Positions 1 through 9,326 of a stretch of 64,000 bases of DNA are shown here, piece by piece. Every line of letters begins with the position of its first letter. Within the stretch, counting starts at the first letter, position 1. Under the pieces are notes generated by a model. It had not been told where the DNA came from. It saw only the letters and a program-made list of their open reading frames with translations, and made no database searches. The DNA is from a candidate division WOR-3 bacterium (GTDB taxonomy: Bacteria > Hydrothermota > UBA3072), in contig JBDRZZ010000003.1 of NCBI GenBank assembly GCA_039804165.1, positions 62,001-126,000 of the forward strand, in the 5' to 3' direction. The position numbers and the translations under genes are program-made.

Positions 1-953
1 GAACAGGGAAAATTATAAAGAGAAAGGGGCCAAAAGATTATTCAGAAGTTTTTGGAGAAGCAATAGTTGAGGAAGCCGAAAAGAATAAAGATATAATCGC
101 AATAACAGCAGCTATGGCTGAGGGAACAGGTCTTTCACTTTTTAAAGAGAAATTCCCGGAAAGATTTTTTGATGTTGGTATTGCCGAACAACACGCAGTC
201 ACTTTTGCTGCAGGTCTTGCTTGTGAAGGTTTGAGGCCTGTTTGTGCAATATATTCTACTTTTCTTCAAAGAGCCTTTGATCAGATTCTTCATGATGTTG
301 CATTACAACGATTGCCAGTAATTTTTTGTATAGATAGAGGTGGTTTTTCTCCTGGAGATGGGGCTACACACCATGGAGTTTTTGATCTTTCCTATCTTAG
401 GATGATACCAAACATTGTGATAATGGCTCCAAGAGATGAGGTTGAGTTAAAGAGGATGTTAAAAACAGCTCTTCTTAACAAAGAGTGTCCTACAGCAATT
501 CGTTACCCCAAAGGAAAGTCTATAGGGGTAAAGGAACCTTATGAGCTTCTCCCTATTTCAATTCCAGAAGCAGAAATTCTTCGTAAAGGAAAGGATGTTC
601 TTATTTTAACAATAGGTCCAATTATATATTCAATTCTTAAGGTAACTGAGAAAATCTCTAACATTAATCCAACTGTAGTGGATGCTAGATTTGTGAAGCC
701 TTTGGATGAGGAAAAGATTTTAGAACTTGCGGAAAAGAGTAAGAAAATTATAACAGTGGAAGAGAATTCTGTTGTAGGAGGTTTTGGGAGTGCTATCTTA
801 GAACTTCTTAATAGGGAATCAATGAAAAAAGAAGTTTTAAGAATAGGTATTCCTGACTATTTTGTAGAACATGGAGAAGAAGAAAAACTTTTAGAATCAA
901 TTGGGATGGATAAAAATAGCTTAATAGAAAGAATTAAGAGTTTTGTGAAATGA
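1..953 (+). CDS. dxs: 1-deoxy-D-xylulose-5-phosphate synthase, 5'-truncated by window edge
   Basis: C-terminal half of DXS, the thiamine-diphosphate enzyme that condenses pyruvate and glyceraldehyde-3-phosphate in the first step of the MEP isoprenoid pathway. The frame is open from base 3 with no start, so the N-terminal TPP-binding half lies outside the window. Visible family blocks are EQHAVTFAAGLA with STFLQRAFDQ and HDVALQRLPV (pyrimidine-binding domain), then DGATHHG, and a C-terminal transketolase domain with VDARFVKPLD and EENSVVGGFG. The stop overlaps the lpxC start as ATGA, so the two are probably translationally coupled. An ATG at 114 is internal to the conserved domain and is not the true start. 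Identification is secure; only the start is missing. Confidence 0.95.
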   Translation, partial: TGKIIKRKGPKDYSEVFGEAIVEEAEKNKDIIAITAAMAEGTGLSLFKEKFPERFFDVGIAEQHAVTFAAGLACEGLRPVCAIYSTFLQRAFDQILHDVALQRLPVIFCIDRGGFSPGDGATHHGVFDLSYLRMIPNIVIMAPRDEVELKRMLKTALLNKECPTAIRYPKGKSIGVKEPYELLPISIPEAEILRKGKDVLILTIGPIIYSILKVTEKISNINPTVVDARFVKPLDEEKILELAEKSKKIITVEENSVVGGFGSAILELLNRESMKKEVLRIGIPDYFVEHGEEEKLLESIGMDKNSLIERIKSFVK

Positions 954-1762
954 AGGAAAGAACAATAAAAGAGAAGATTATCCTTTCTGGAAGGGGCATT
1001 CATTCAGGGAATAAGGCAAAAATAACCCTTTATCCTAAAGAGGAAGGAGGAATTATTTTTGTTAAAGACCAGGAAGAAATTCCTGCAATTTTTTCCTTAG
1101 TAAAATCTCAAGAAAGAGAAATTGTTCTTTCAAAAAATGGTGTAAGTGTAAGAGGTGTAGAACATCTTATGAGTGCTCTTTATGCTTGTGGGGTTGATCA
1201 TGTTAGAGTAGAAATAGAAGGGGAAGAAATACCTGCTTTTGATGGAAGCGCTTATCCTTTTATTTCTGCGATTGAGAAAGTTGGGTTAAAGGAGCTAAAG
1301 AAAGAAAAGAGGAAAAGATTTATTAATAAAAAAATTTTTGTAGAAAATAAAGGTTCCTTTGCTTTTTGTCTTCCTGCAAAGAAACTTAAAGTCCATTATA
1401 TTATTTCTTATAATCATCCTTTGCTTTTTTATCAAGAATATATTTTTGATGGGAAAACTGATTTTAAAAAGAATATAGGAAGATCCAGAACCTATGGATT
1501 TCTTTCTTGGAAAGAAGAATTAAATAAGAGAGGATTTGCATTAGGAGCTTCAGAGAAAAATACCCTTATTTATACAGAAAGTGGTTTATTAAATAAACCT
1601 CGTTTTAAAGATGAAGCAGTTAGGCATAAGATTCTTGATTTAATGGGTGAACTTTATCTACTTAACCCTATCCCTATTGGTTATTATTTTGTTTTTAGAG
1701 GAGGTCATTTATTACATTTTCAATTACTTAAAGAAATAGAAAGGAGCAAAAATGGTCTTTAG
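950..1762 (+). CDS. lpxC: UDP-3-O-acyl-N-acetylglucosamine deacetylase
   Basis: Zinc deacetylase that catalyses the committed step of lipid A synthesis in the cytoplasm. The 270-residue length is slightly short for the family. Zinc ligands are recognisable as H72 in EHLMSAL and H226/D230 in RHKILD, with the catalytic-base region H253 in GGHLLH. The blocks AFDGSAYPF and SRTYGF are also typical. It overlaps dxs by 4 bases and fabZ by 11 bases. In many Bacteroidetes LpxC and FabZ are one fused polypeptide; here they are separate but overlapping frames. Presence of this gene and lpxA implies an LPS-type outer membrane. Confidence 0.95.
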   Translation: MKERTIKEKIILSGRGIHSGNKAKITLYPKEEGGIIFVKDQEEIPAIFSLVKSQEREIVLSKNGVSVRGVEHLMSALYACGVDHVRVEIEGEEIPAFDGSAYPFISAIEKVGLKELKKEKRKRFINKKIFVENKGSFAFCLPAKKLKVHYIISYNHPLLFYQEYIFDGKTDFKKNIGRSRTYGFLSWKEELNKRGFALGASEKNTLIYTESGLLNKPRFKDEAVRHKILDLMGELYLLNPIPIGYYFVFRGGHLLHFQLLKEIERSKNGL

Positions 1763-2195
1763 TATTGAAAAAATACTTGAAATTATGCCTCATCGATATC
1801 CTTTTCTCTTGATTGATAAAGTAGAAATTGTGGGAGAAAATGAGGTCATTGGAATAAAAAATGTTACTTACAATGAACCCTTTTTTAGAGGACATTTCCC
1901 TATGGACCCGATAATGCCAGCAGTCCTCATTGTTGAGTCTATGGTTCAAGCAGGTGGATTTTTGCTTTTAAATAAGCTTTCGGATCCTAAAAAAGCAAAT
2001 GTATATTTTGCATCTATTGAAAAAGCGAAATTCAGAAAACCTGTTCGTCCTGGGGATGTTTTAGAACATAGAGTTAAACTCACAGCTTTTAGAACTAATT
2101 TTTGCAAGTTAGAAGGAGAATCTTTTGTTGGAAAAGAAAAAGTCGCAGAAGGCTCTTTCTCTGCAGCTATTGTAGAAAGGAAGGAAGAACAATGA
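1752..2195 (+). CDS. fabZ: 3-hydroxyacyl-[ACP] dehydratase
   Basis: Hot-dog-fold dehydratase of fatty acid elongation, using the 3-hydroxyacyl-ACP pool that LpxA also draws on. At 147 residues it is family-sized. MPHRYPFLLIDKV carries the catalytic His near residue 14, and GHFPMDPIMPAVLIVE carries the catalytic Glu on the central helix, followed by SMVQAGG. The ATG at 1752 follows GGAG and lies inside the end of lpxC; the stop overlaps the lpxA ATG as ATGA. This packing supports one co-translated lpxC-fabZ-lpxA unit. Confidence 0.95.
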   Translation: MVFSIEKILEIMPHRYPFLLIDKVEIVGENEVIGIKNVTYNEPFFRGHFPMDPIMPAVLIVESMVQAGGFLLLNKLSDPKKANVYFASIEKAKFRKPVRPGDVLEHRVKLTAFRTNFCKLEGESFVGKEKVAEGSFSAAIVERKEEQ

Positions 2196-2950
2196 AGGCG
2201 GATATTCACCCAGAGGCAAATATTGAAGAGGGTGTTAAAATTGAGCCTGGGTGTTTAATAGAGAAAGATGTTACAATAGGTAAAGGAACAAAAATCGGGA
2301 GGGGAGTTATTATAAAAAGTGGTGTTAAAATTGGAGATGGTAATGAAATACATCCTTATGCTGTTATAGGTGATACTCCTCAGGATAAAAGTCATCCAGA
2401 GAAATTAGGAAAAGTGATTATTGGAAATTTCAACATAATAAGGGAATTTGTGACGATTCATTTACCAGTTGGAGAAGGGACAGAAACGAGGGTTGGAGAT
2501 AATAACTATATTATGGCTTATTCTCATATAGCTCACAATTGTAAGGTTGGGAATAATGTTCTACTTGTAAATGGGGCTACTCTTGGAGGTTATGTAGAAG
2601 TTGAAGATTTCGCTTATATTTCAGCTTTTGTGCCGGTTCATCAATGGGTGAGAATCGGAGCTTATTCTTTGATAGGAGGAGGTTTAAGAATCACACAAGA
2701 CCTTGTTCCTTTTGCTCTTGCTGCCGGATATCCTTTGAGGGTCATTTCTCCTAATTTCACTGGCTTAAGAAGAAACGGATTTAGTGCTGAACGAATAGCC
2801 CCTATAAAAGAAGCTTTTAGAATTTTATTCCGTTCAGGGCTTAATACAAAACATGCTATAGAGAAAATTAGGGAAGAATTTGAAGGAAATAAAGACATAG
2901 AGCATATTATAAAATTTATTAATGAATCTAAAAGGGGAATAGTTAAATAA
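2192..2950 (+). CDS. lpxA: acyl-ACP--UDP-N-acetylglucosamine O-acyltransferase
   Basis: First enzyme of lipid A biosynthesis, a cytoplasmic left-handed beta-helix trimer that transfers a 3-hydroxyacyl chain to UDP-GlcNAc. I chose the ATG at 2192 (252 residues), coupled ATGA to fabZ and preceded by GGAAGAA. The frame is open further upstream, but that extension reads through fabZ and has no family similarity. Hexapeptide repeats run from about residue 2 to 190, with the AYSHIAHNC block holding the catalytic His. A C-terminal helical part includes the GLRRNGFS motif typical of LpxA. Confidence 0.94.
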   Translation: MKADIHPEANIEEGVKIEPGCLIEKDVTIGKGTKIGRGVIIKSGVKIGDGNEIHPYAVIGDTPQDKSHPEKLGKVIIGNFNIIREFVTIHLPVGEGTETRVGDNNYIMAYSHIAHNCKVGNNVLLVNGATLGGYVEVEDFAYISAFVPVHQWVRIGAYSLIGGGLRITQDLVPFALAAGYPLRVISPNFTGLRRNGFSAERIAPIKEAFRILFRSGLNTKHAIEKIREEFEGNKDIEHIIKFINESKRGIVK

Positions 2951-2959
2951 TGAAAAATT

Positions 2960-3625
2960 ATGTTTTTAAATCCTAAGTCTAATATCTTAACTCCTAAATT
3001 GATTGATCACACAAACCTAAAAGTTGATGCTCAGGAAATAGATATTGAGAAGTTGTGTAAAGAGTCGATAGAATACAATTTCAGAGGTGTTTGTGTAAAT
3101 CCTGTATGGGTTCCATTTGTTTCAAAAATTTTAAAAAATACACCAGTTAAAGTAATCTCGGTTGGGGATTTCCCTTTAGGGTCTTCTTTAAGCGAGGCAA
3201 GGAAAAAAGAAGCTGAGGTGATTATGAAAAGCGGAGGAGATGAAGTAGATTTTGTCCTGCAAATACCTCTTTTTAAAAGCAAAAAATATAAGGAAGTTGA
3301 AAGGGACTTAAGAGAAATTGCGGAGATTATTCATCCTGATGGTAAACTTAAAGTTATAATTGAAGCTCCTATTTTAACAGAAGATGAAATTAAGGATGTT
3401 GTTAAAATTGTAGAGGCCTCAGGAGCAGACTTTATTAAAACAGGAACAGGGACAAAAGGGCCTGTTACGATTTTTCAAGTTAAAAAGATAAAGGAAAATA
3501 CAACACTTCCAATAAAGGCTAGTGGGGGAATAAGAGATATAAAAACCGCGATTGAATTAATAAAAGAAGGTGCTTCAATTTTAGGTAGTTCAAATGGGGT
3601 AAAAATAGTTAGAGATTTACTTTAG
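2960..3625 (+). CDS. deoC: deoxyribose-phosphate aldolase
   Basis: Class I aldolase that splits 2-deoxyribose-5-phosphate into acetaldehyde and glyceraldehyde-3-phosphate in nucleoside salvage. The 221 residues match the short bacterial/archaeal DeoC form. LIDHTNLK near the N terminus, the DEVDFV aspartate, K160 in FIKTGTG (Schiff-base lysine) and K186 in IKASGGIRD are all present. It follows lpxA by 9 bases, and a decayed membrane gene begins at its stop codon (TAGATG). No strong ribosome binding site precedes the ATG, so coupling to lpxA is likely. The product glyceraldehyde-3-phosphate is a DXS substrate, but a functional link is only a suggestion. Confidence 0.93.
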   Translation: MFLNPKSNILTPKLIDHTNLKVDAQEIDIEKLCKESIEYNFRGVCVNPVWVPFVSKILKNTPVKVISVGDFPLGSSLSEARKKEAEVIMKSGGDEVDFVLQIPLFKSKKYKEVERDLREIAEIIHPDGKLKVIIEAPILTEDEIKDVVKIVEASGADFIKTGTGTKGPVTIFQVKKIKENTTLPIKASGGIRDIKTAIELIKEGASILGSSNGVKIVRDLL

Positions 3626-4460
3626 ATGAAAAAAAGAGTGGGTTTAATCTTAAGTTTTTTTGATTCCAATTATTTTTTTATTTCTTGCTTTAAAAAATAG
3701 ATATAAAAGAAAACAGGCAAACATTGTTAAATGCGAAGTTATCGTACTTCTTTTTAACTGTTTTACTTACTTTGTTTGCGTTTTTCTTACGAGCAATAAG
3801 ATGGAAAATCCTTTTCAACCCGATAAAAAAACTATCATTAATTCTGAGATTCCATGCTACAATGATAGGTTTTATGTTAAACTATATCTTCCCTGCAAGA
3901 ATTGGATAAGTAATTCGTGTATATCTAATTGGTTCACGGGAGAAATTCAGCAGGATTTCTGCTTTTATGATAGTTATTGTTGAAAGGGTTATGGATGTTT
4001 TTATTCTCTCTTTTTTTCATCGCAATTGTTGTAACTATTTCTCCTGTCCCACATTGGTTTAAAGAATAGAATTTGCAATCTCTATTATAAATCTCTATTA
4101 TAAATTTAGGACTTTTCTTTCTCTTTTTAGGTATACAAAAAGGAGATTTTTTTAAAATTGTAGAAAAAACAAAAGGAAGAATAAAAGCATTTTTTCCACT
4201 TTCATTGAGGCTTTAAATATATTCCCAATTCGCTTACCTTTGCATATGTGTTTTGTGGATATGATAATTCTGGCTTTTGGACTTATAGTTTCTTCAACCA
4301 GTGGCTTTTATTGGGCATTCCCGTTTTTCGTAATGGAAGGATTAGTTATTTTCCAGATTAAGCAAACTTTTGTATTCAGCTATTCTTCTTTCCCCATCCC
4401 GGTTCATTCCAACTTTAGGGGTAGGGCTTCTATCTTTCTAGATTTGAGGTATTAACTTTA
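3626..4460 (+). pseudogene. decayed LPG-synthase-TM/UPF0104-like membrane protein
   Basis: Remnant of a flippase-like integral membrane protein of the UPF0104/LPG_synthase_TM type. It starts at an ATG touching the deoC stop. Pieces in all three frames line up in family order: MKKRVGLILSFF, then a LRAIRW block with NYIFPARIG, then REKFSR and VERVMDVF, then KGDFFKIVEKTKGRIKAFF, and last AFGLIVSST with FVMEGLVIF. Lesions I can see are an in-frame TAA at 3907-3909 where the family has GE, a shift at the seven-T run 4011-4017, a TAG shortly after, and a 13-base tandem duplication at 4078-4103. No long intact frame survives. The neighbouring deoC is intact, which argues against general sequencing error. 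Confidence 0.8.
4078..4103. repeat. 13-base tandem duplication inside a pseudogene
   Basis: ATCTCTATTATAA occurs twice head to tail with no spacer. Because 13 is not a multiple of three, the duplication shifts the frame of the UPF0104-like remnant around it, as expected of replication slippage. Confidence 0.85.
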
Positions 4461-4476
4461 TTAAGAACCTAAATAA

Positions 4477-6690
4477 TTAATGCTTCTTATAATGGATTAG
4501 AGAAAGGATAAAAACAACGGTAGTAAAAATTAAAGAAAGAAAAGCAAGAGCAACTCCCAGATAGAAACTTCTCGGTTTGAAAAGAAAACTTACTCTATGT
4601 TTACCTTTAGGGACAGAAACTGCACGAAAGAGATAGTTGGCGCAAATTATATCGCTTCTTTCTTCATTAATGTAGGCTTCCCAACCAGGGTAATAGTGTT
4701 CTGAAAGTACAAGATAACCGTCCGAGACAAGTTCAACCTCCAGTTTTATCTTATCTGCTTCATACTCGATTATCTTGACGTTCTCTTTTTCTTTATCTTT
4801 CAACTCTTTATTAAAACCAACGATTTTTGTTTCTTCAGGAACTACCATCTCTTCTAATGGCTTAAAGGCATTGGATTTCATATAGGGAATGATTAAAGAG
4901 TCCGCCAGTTTCTTTACCTGGTGAACTATCCAAGCCCGGGGAAGATAAGAATCGCGTTTCGAGAGGGAAATTAACCTATTCCTGCCTATTGTGGTATCTC
5001 TTACTTCATATTTTACATTGTATAAGTCGAGATATTTTTCTTTTTGGTCTTTGAACGCCTGCTCAAATTTACTAAAACGGGCCAACTTATTTGGCACATG
5101 GCCATCAAGTGCTTCCAATTGAAACAATAAAGACCTTGAATTTGAATAGAAGTAACCAAATCTTGGAGAGTCTATTCTGAATTTTTCAAACTTACTTTCA
5201 TGTTGCAGAAACCGAATAAGGTGATTAGAAGAATAATAATCCTCAGGAGACATTTTCTGCCCAGCGAAGTAACTGCCCATGAGAAAAAGGTCAAAGAAGA
5301 GGATAATAGAAGCACAAATTTTAAACCATTGAGAAGATATTTTTTCTCTACTCCTTATATAAAGAAGAGAGAATGAAAAAAGCAAAAATACCCCGAAGAG
5401 AAGTAAACTTTGAAATATGACTTTGTGTTTGTAAAATCCTAAACCTGTTGACGGATAAATGCTGGTAGAATGCCATACCGCTACTCCAGCAATAATGACA
5501 GCAGTTCCTATTAATCCAAAAGTTCCGACTTTTTTAAAGTTCTTTTCTTTTAGATTATCTGCCAGAGAATCAAGAGAGAAAGATGTAATTATTGTAGACG
5601 CCAAAACAAAGAATGGCATAAATCTTATATGGAATCTCAAACCAGGTAAAAAGATAGCAATTAATTTCTGGAAAGGATTGTATTTTCCATACATAAATAT
5701 AAGAGCAAAACCCAATAAATAAAAGAAAAACCGTATATTTTTCTTATTGAAAATCCTGTACGAGAAAGCAAGTAAAAGCAAGCCAATAACACCAATATAA
5801 GAACTATATTCAACAAACATCCAGAATGACTCGTACCCACCCCAGTAATCGTAACCATCTGTTCCCTTCCCAAATATATGAGGGGTAAAAAGCGCTAGGA
5901 TCATTTTAAAGGGAGTATAACCCGCTACGAATTCCCGAGTTCTTGAACTCAACCTTACATACTCTAATTCAGGTATTATTCTTGGAGCAGCAAAAAATAA
6001 GCTCACTAGAATAAGAACTATAGCAAGAATTAATACTTTTTTTCTTTCTTTTGAGGTAATTGTGTTATATAAAAGGAAAGAACTAACCACTCCTAAGAGG
6101 TAAAAATATACTTGGATATGTGACCCCAAAATAGACATTCCTATAACTAAACCAGAAATCGAAGCCCAGAACAAATTTCTTTCTTTAGAAGTTTTTAATA
6201 GGGAATAAAAAATAATTGGGAGCCATATCAACCCTGTCAGTTCTCCTGTATGTTGTGTTCGAACAATTGTTGGCAGACTAAAAGAAAATAATACTACTCC
6301 GAATAACGAGGAAAGTTTAGAGATGCCTAATTCTTTCAATAAGAAATAGGTCGTAATACCACCAAACCATATCTGGAAAAGTAAAGATAATTCAACAATA
6401 TATGCGGAAATGTGGTTGTTTTTGAGAAACAATGACAAAAAAAGTAAAAAGGGACACAGGGAAAAAGTGGGCTGTGAACCAATAAAAGGATAACCCCCAT
6501 AGATATATGGTAGCCATAATGGGATCTTTCCCGAAAGAAGCATTTCAGCCATATAGGCTCTTCTGGGATATTCTACAAGGATAAAATCAAACCAGAAAAA
6601 TGATTCTTTTGTAATAATTTTCCAAAAAAATATGAAAAGCAACACAGTAAACGAAAAAATTATGAGAATATCATACCTTTTATTCTTCAA
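4477..6690 (-). CDS. YfhO-family polytopic membrane protein
   Basis: Large hydrophobic protein resembling YfhO (PF09586-type), which in Firmicutes is needed for glycosylating surface polymers. It has about a dozen membrane segments followed by a soluble C-terminal domain ending in YYPGWEAYINE, VPKGKHRVSF and a last membrane helix, the YfhO signature arrangement. The PYIYGGYPFIGSQPTFS segment in the first loop is also typical. The frame is open to a TTG at 6762, which would overlap the upstream glycosyltransferase by 20 bases. I prefer the TTG at 6690 because GAGGAGAG sits at proper spacing before it, giving 737 residues. It is the last gene of a GtrB-YfhO pair; the pair probably modifies a lipid-linked glycan. 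Confidence 0.8.
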   Translation of the reverse strand: MKNKRYDILIIFSFTVLLFIFFWKIITKESFFWFDFILVEYPRRAYMAEMLLSGKIPLWLPYIYGGYPFIGSQPTFSLCPFLLFLSLFLKNNHISAYIVELSLLFQIWFGGITTYFLLKELGISKLSSLFGVVLFSFSLPTIVRTQHTGELTGLIWLPIIFYSLLKTSKERNLFWASISGLVIGMSILGSHIQVYFYLLGVVSSFLLYNTITSKERKKVLILAIVLILVSLFFAAPRIIPELEYVRLSSRTREFVAGYTPFKMILALFTPHIFGKGTDGYDYWGGYESFWMFVEYSSYIGVIGLLLLAFSYRIFNKKNIRFFFYLLGFALIFMYGKYNPFQKLIAIFLPGLRFHIRFMPFFVLASTIITSFSLDSLADNLKEKNFKKVGTFGLIGTAVIIAGVAVWHSTSIYPSTGLGFYKHKVIFQSLLLFGVFLLFSFSLLYIRSREKISSQWFKICASIILFFDLFLMGSYFAGQKMSPEDYYSSNHLIRFLQHESKFEKFRIDSPRFGYFYSNSRSLLFQLEALDGHVPNKLARFSKFEQAFKDQKEKYLDLYNVKYEVRDTTIGRNRLISLSKRDSYLPRAWIVHQVKKLADSLIIPYMKSNAFKPLEEMVVPEETKIVGFNKELKDKEKENVKIIEYEADKIKLEVELVSDGYLVLSEHYYPGWEAYINEERSDIICANYLFRAVSVPKGKHRVSFLFKPRSFYLGVALAFLSLIFTTVVFILSLIHYKKH

Positions 6691-6742
6691 TACATTTCTC
6701 TCCTCTTTTTTCTGAATTATCTTCCATATCCAGATTGTAATT

Positions 6743-7675
6743 TTATTCGTATTTTTCTTCAATAATATACAGAGGTCTATCTTTTACCTCTCCATAAATT
6801 CTTCCGATATACTCGCCTATTATACCCAGAGTTATGAGTTGAATACCACCGAGAAATAGTATGATTGCTATTGCGGAAGCCCAACCTGGGACTATTTCCT
6901 TGAGGGCAAATCTATAAATAATTGCCCAAACCGCATATAAGAAAGAAAATATAGAGACTATAAATCCTACAAAACTGGCAACTTGAAGAGGTTTGATAGA
7001 AAATGAAATTATTCCATCTAATGCAAGCTTTATAAGTTTCCAGAATGAATATTTGACTTCTCCTTTATATCTTGGTTCTCTAATAAATTCTACACCTGTC
7101 TGTTTAAACCCCAACCAGCTGGTAAGCCCTCTGATAAAACGATATTGTTCTTTTAAATTCTTTAATCTTTCTGCTATGTTTTTATCCATAAGTCTATAAT
7201 CGCCAGCGTCCATTGGAATTTCTACCTCGGAAAGAAGTTTTAGAATACGATAGAAAAACCAGGCGACTCCTTTCTTAAAAAAACTTTCCCCTTTTCGTGC
7301 TTTTCTAACCGCATAAACTACCTGGTATCCCTCTTTCCATTTCTCTATCAAGCTGGGTATAAGTTCCGGAGGGTCCTGAAGGTCTCCATCCATTGTTATA
7401 ACAGCATCGCCGTGAGCAAAATCTATTCCTGCCGAGATTGCTGTTTGATGCCCAAAGTTCCGGGAGAATTTTAGAATTTTTACAGAGGAATTTTTTCTGT
7501 GCAACTCTTTTAACAGACTCCAGGAAGAATCAGAACTTCCATCGTCAACGAATACAATTTCATAATTTCCCTCTATTTTTTCAAAAACCTGAACCAATTT
7601 TTCATAGAGGATAGGAATATTATCCTCTTCATTATAAATTGGAATAACCACACTGTATAAAATTTCCTTATTCAT
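6743..7675 (-). CDS. GtrB/DPM1-like family 2 glycosyltransferase
   Basis: Membrane-anchored GT2 enzyme that should transfer a sugar from a nucleotide donor to undecaprenyl phosphate at the inner face of the membrane. The 310 residues comprise a GT-A domain (YSVVIPIYNEEDNI, FVDDGSSDSS, MDGDLQDPPE, AGDYRLMD) and two C-terminal membrane helices from about residue 230. This is the GtrB/ArnC layout. Its likely partner is the YfhO-like protein directly downstream, which could use the lipid-linked sugar. The sugar cannot be told from sequence. A TTGACA promoter lies just upstream, so the pair is probably transcribed independently of the decayed methyltransferase before it. Confidence 0.88.
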   Translation of the reverse strand: MNKEILYSVVIPIYNEEDNIPILYEKLVQVFEKIEGNYEIVFVDDGSSDSSWSLLKELHRKNSSVKILKFSRNFGHQTAISAGIDFAHGDAVITMDGDLQDPPELIPSLIEKWKEGYQVVYAVRKARKGESFFKKGVAWFFYRILKLLSEVEIPMDAGDYRLMDKNIAERLKNLKEQYRFIRGLTSWLGFKQTGVEFIREPRYKGEVKYSFWKLIKLALDGIISFSIKPLQVASFVGFIVSIFSFLYAVWAIIYRFALKEIVPGWASAIAIILFLGGIQLITLGIIGEYIGRIYGEVKDRPLYIIEEKYE

Positions 7676-7699
7676 TCTTATTATAAATTTTTATAATTA

Positions 7700-7727
7700 A
7701 TATTATAAAATAGCATTGGCTTGTCAA
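7700..7727 (-). promoter_or_regulatory. candidate promoter for gtrB-like/yfhO-like pair
   Basis: On the minus strand TTGACA (7727-7722), a 16-base spacer and TAATAT (7705-7700) precede the ATG at 7675. A stronger-looking TATAAT lies two bases earlier but at a 14-base spacing. Confidence 0.45.
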
Positions 7728-7734
7728 GTATGAG

Positions 7735-8494
7735 GGACATTGCTCGTGTCTAACTTTTTCCATAACTGCAAAAGCAATTAAACCGTAGGGATATATTAAT
7801 GCTTTCTCAAGCAATAAGTTTTCTAATTTTAGTGGATATTTTAAGGCTTTATTTATCTTAGGGGTAACTGAAACAATTGGTCGCCATTTACCTTTTGCAT
7901 TTTTTGGCATAAAATTTTATACGGTCCTGAAGAAACTTACAGAAATAAATAGACTGAAATTAGAATAAGAGGTTTTTTAAAAACTTTGAAATTATGTTCC
8001 TTCAATTCCTTTGCCAGTTTACTTCGTGAATATTTTCTATAATGATGATTGACTTCGTCGTGTTTTACTCCGTAAAAAATTGAAGGTAGGACCGAATACA
8101 ATAAAAATTCCATTCTATTTTAATATTATATTCCATTCCCCTAGTGACTTACTATCTTTTTCTACATGTTCCAATATCCTCGAAGTGATCAGAAAATCAA
8201 ATTTCTCGTCTTTAAAGTTAGTATTACCGCAATCTATTACAAAGGTATCTTTTATTCTATTTTTTCTGCACTTTACAATTCCTTCCTTGCTACTATCTAT
8301 AACCCACTATATTCTCAAAGTTTTTCTCTTAAAAAGCTATTAAATGTCCACCAGTACAACCAATATAAAGAACTTTAGACCCAGAACTAACCTTCAATTG
8401 TATTAGTAGTCTAAATATTATATCCCGTCGAGCTTCTACCCCACCGGTGATATTTTTCTGATTCGGAATGTTTCAATTCGTATTGTTTATCCAT
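7735..8494 (-). pseudogene. decayed SAM-dependent methyltransferase
   Basis: Class I methyltransferase broken into pieces. The start ATG at 8494 overlaps the stop of the NapH-like gene. Reading successive frames gives MDKQYELKHSESEKYH, then RARRDIIFRLLIQL, then GSKVLYIGCTGGHLIAF (motif I, normally hDIGCGTG), then FKDEKFDFLITSRILEHVEK (motif II/III), then GIFIVFGPTFNF. A final YPYGLIAFAVMEKV matches the usual tail of such glycan-locus enzymes. At least four frameshifts and several stops separate these blocks. Order and spacing match a roughly 240-residue enzyme, so this is one gene in decay. It fills the otherwise gene-free stretch 7676-8486. Confidence 0.75.
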
Positions 8495-9326
8495 TGTTAA
8501 CTCTTACTTCCTTTTCTTTAAAGGTAGTAAATCCATACGAAAATGATAACGCTCCTGTGGGACACTTTTTTATACACAAACCACATCTAATGCAATCTAT
8601 AGAATCCGGAACATTAAAGATTTCAATGTCCATAGGGCAGATATTATGACAGGCAAGGCATTCGGTACACCTTTTTTCATCAACCATAATCTTAAAAAAG
8701 GTAAATTTATTGAAGAGCCCGTAGATGGCTCCGAGAGGACAACAAAACCGGCAGAAGGGTCTTTTTATTAAAACCGAATAAGAGATAAAAACGAGAACAA
8801 TAGAAATCTTGACATAGAAAAACCAACCTACTCTGAGCCTTATAAAAGAATTTAACAAAACCAGAGGTATTCCAGCCTCAATTCCTCCTTGAGGGCATAA
8901 TTTACAGAACCAAGGTTGGAAGGTGAAAAGAGGCAATAAAATAACGAGAAAGAAAAGAACAAAAAACTTTGAATAATTATATTTTTCGGGTATTTGAATC
9001 TTAAAGGTTTTTATTTTATAAAGAAATTCTTGAAGAAAACCAAAGGGGCAGATCCATCCACAAGCAACTCTCCCTAAAGTTATTCCTAAAAATGCTAAAA
9101 ATCCTATTGCATAAAAAGGAAAGTTCCTTATAACAATAAAACTTTGAATTGTTCCAATAGGGCAGGAAAACCTCGCAAGAGGGCAGGAGTAACAATTAAG
9201 CCCAGGGAAAAGGAATCTTTTACCTACACCTTGATAAATATCAGTAGAAAAATGGTTATTAACTGTAAAAAAGGCACTTACCCCAACAGTTATCCGAATA
9301 TATTTATTGTACATCTTTTTTAACAT
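8487..9326 (-). CDS. NapH/NosR-like membrane 4Fe-4S ferredoxin
   Basis: Polytopic membrane protein with cytoplasmic iron-sulfur clusters that passes electrons between a quinone or ferredoxin pool and a partner. Several membrane helices carry Cys pairs (NCYSCPLARFSCP, GWICPFG, CKLCPQGG, CRFCCPLGA), followed by two ferredoxin motifs (CTECLACHNICP and CIRCGLCIKKCP). The frame is open to 9353, but the ATG at 9326 forms TAATG with the stop of the small gene upstream, so I take 9326 (279 residues). It ends the redox operon whose earlier genes encode TrxB-, glutaredoxin- and TlpA-like proteins, which suggests delivery of electrons to a disulfide relay. That role is inference. Confidence 0.85.
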   Translation of the reverse strand: MLKKMYNKYIRITVGVSAFFTVNNHFSTDIYQGVGKRFLFPGLNCYSCPLARFSCPIGTIQSFIVIRNFPFYAIGFLAFLGITLGRVACGWICPFGFLQEFLYKIKTFKIQIPEKYNYSKFFVLFFLVILLPLFTFQPWFCKLCPQGGIEAGIPLVLLNSFIRLRVGWFFYVKISIVLVFISYSVLIKRPFCRFCCPLGAIYGLFNKFTFFKIMVDEKRCTECLACHNICPMDIEIFNVPDSIDCIRCGLCIKKCPTGALSFSYGFTTFKEKEVRVNNG

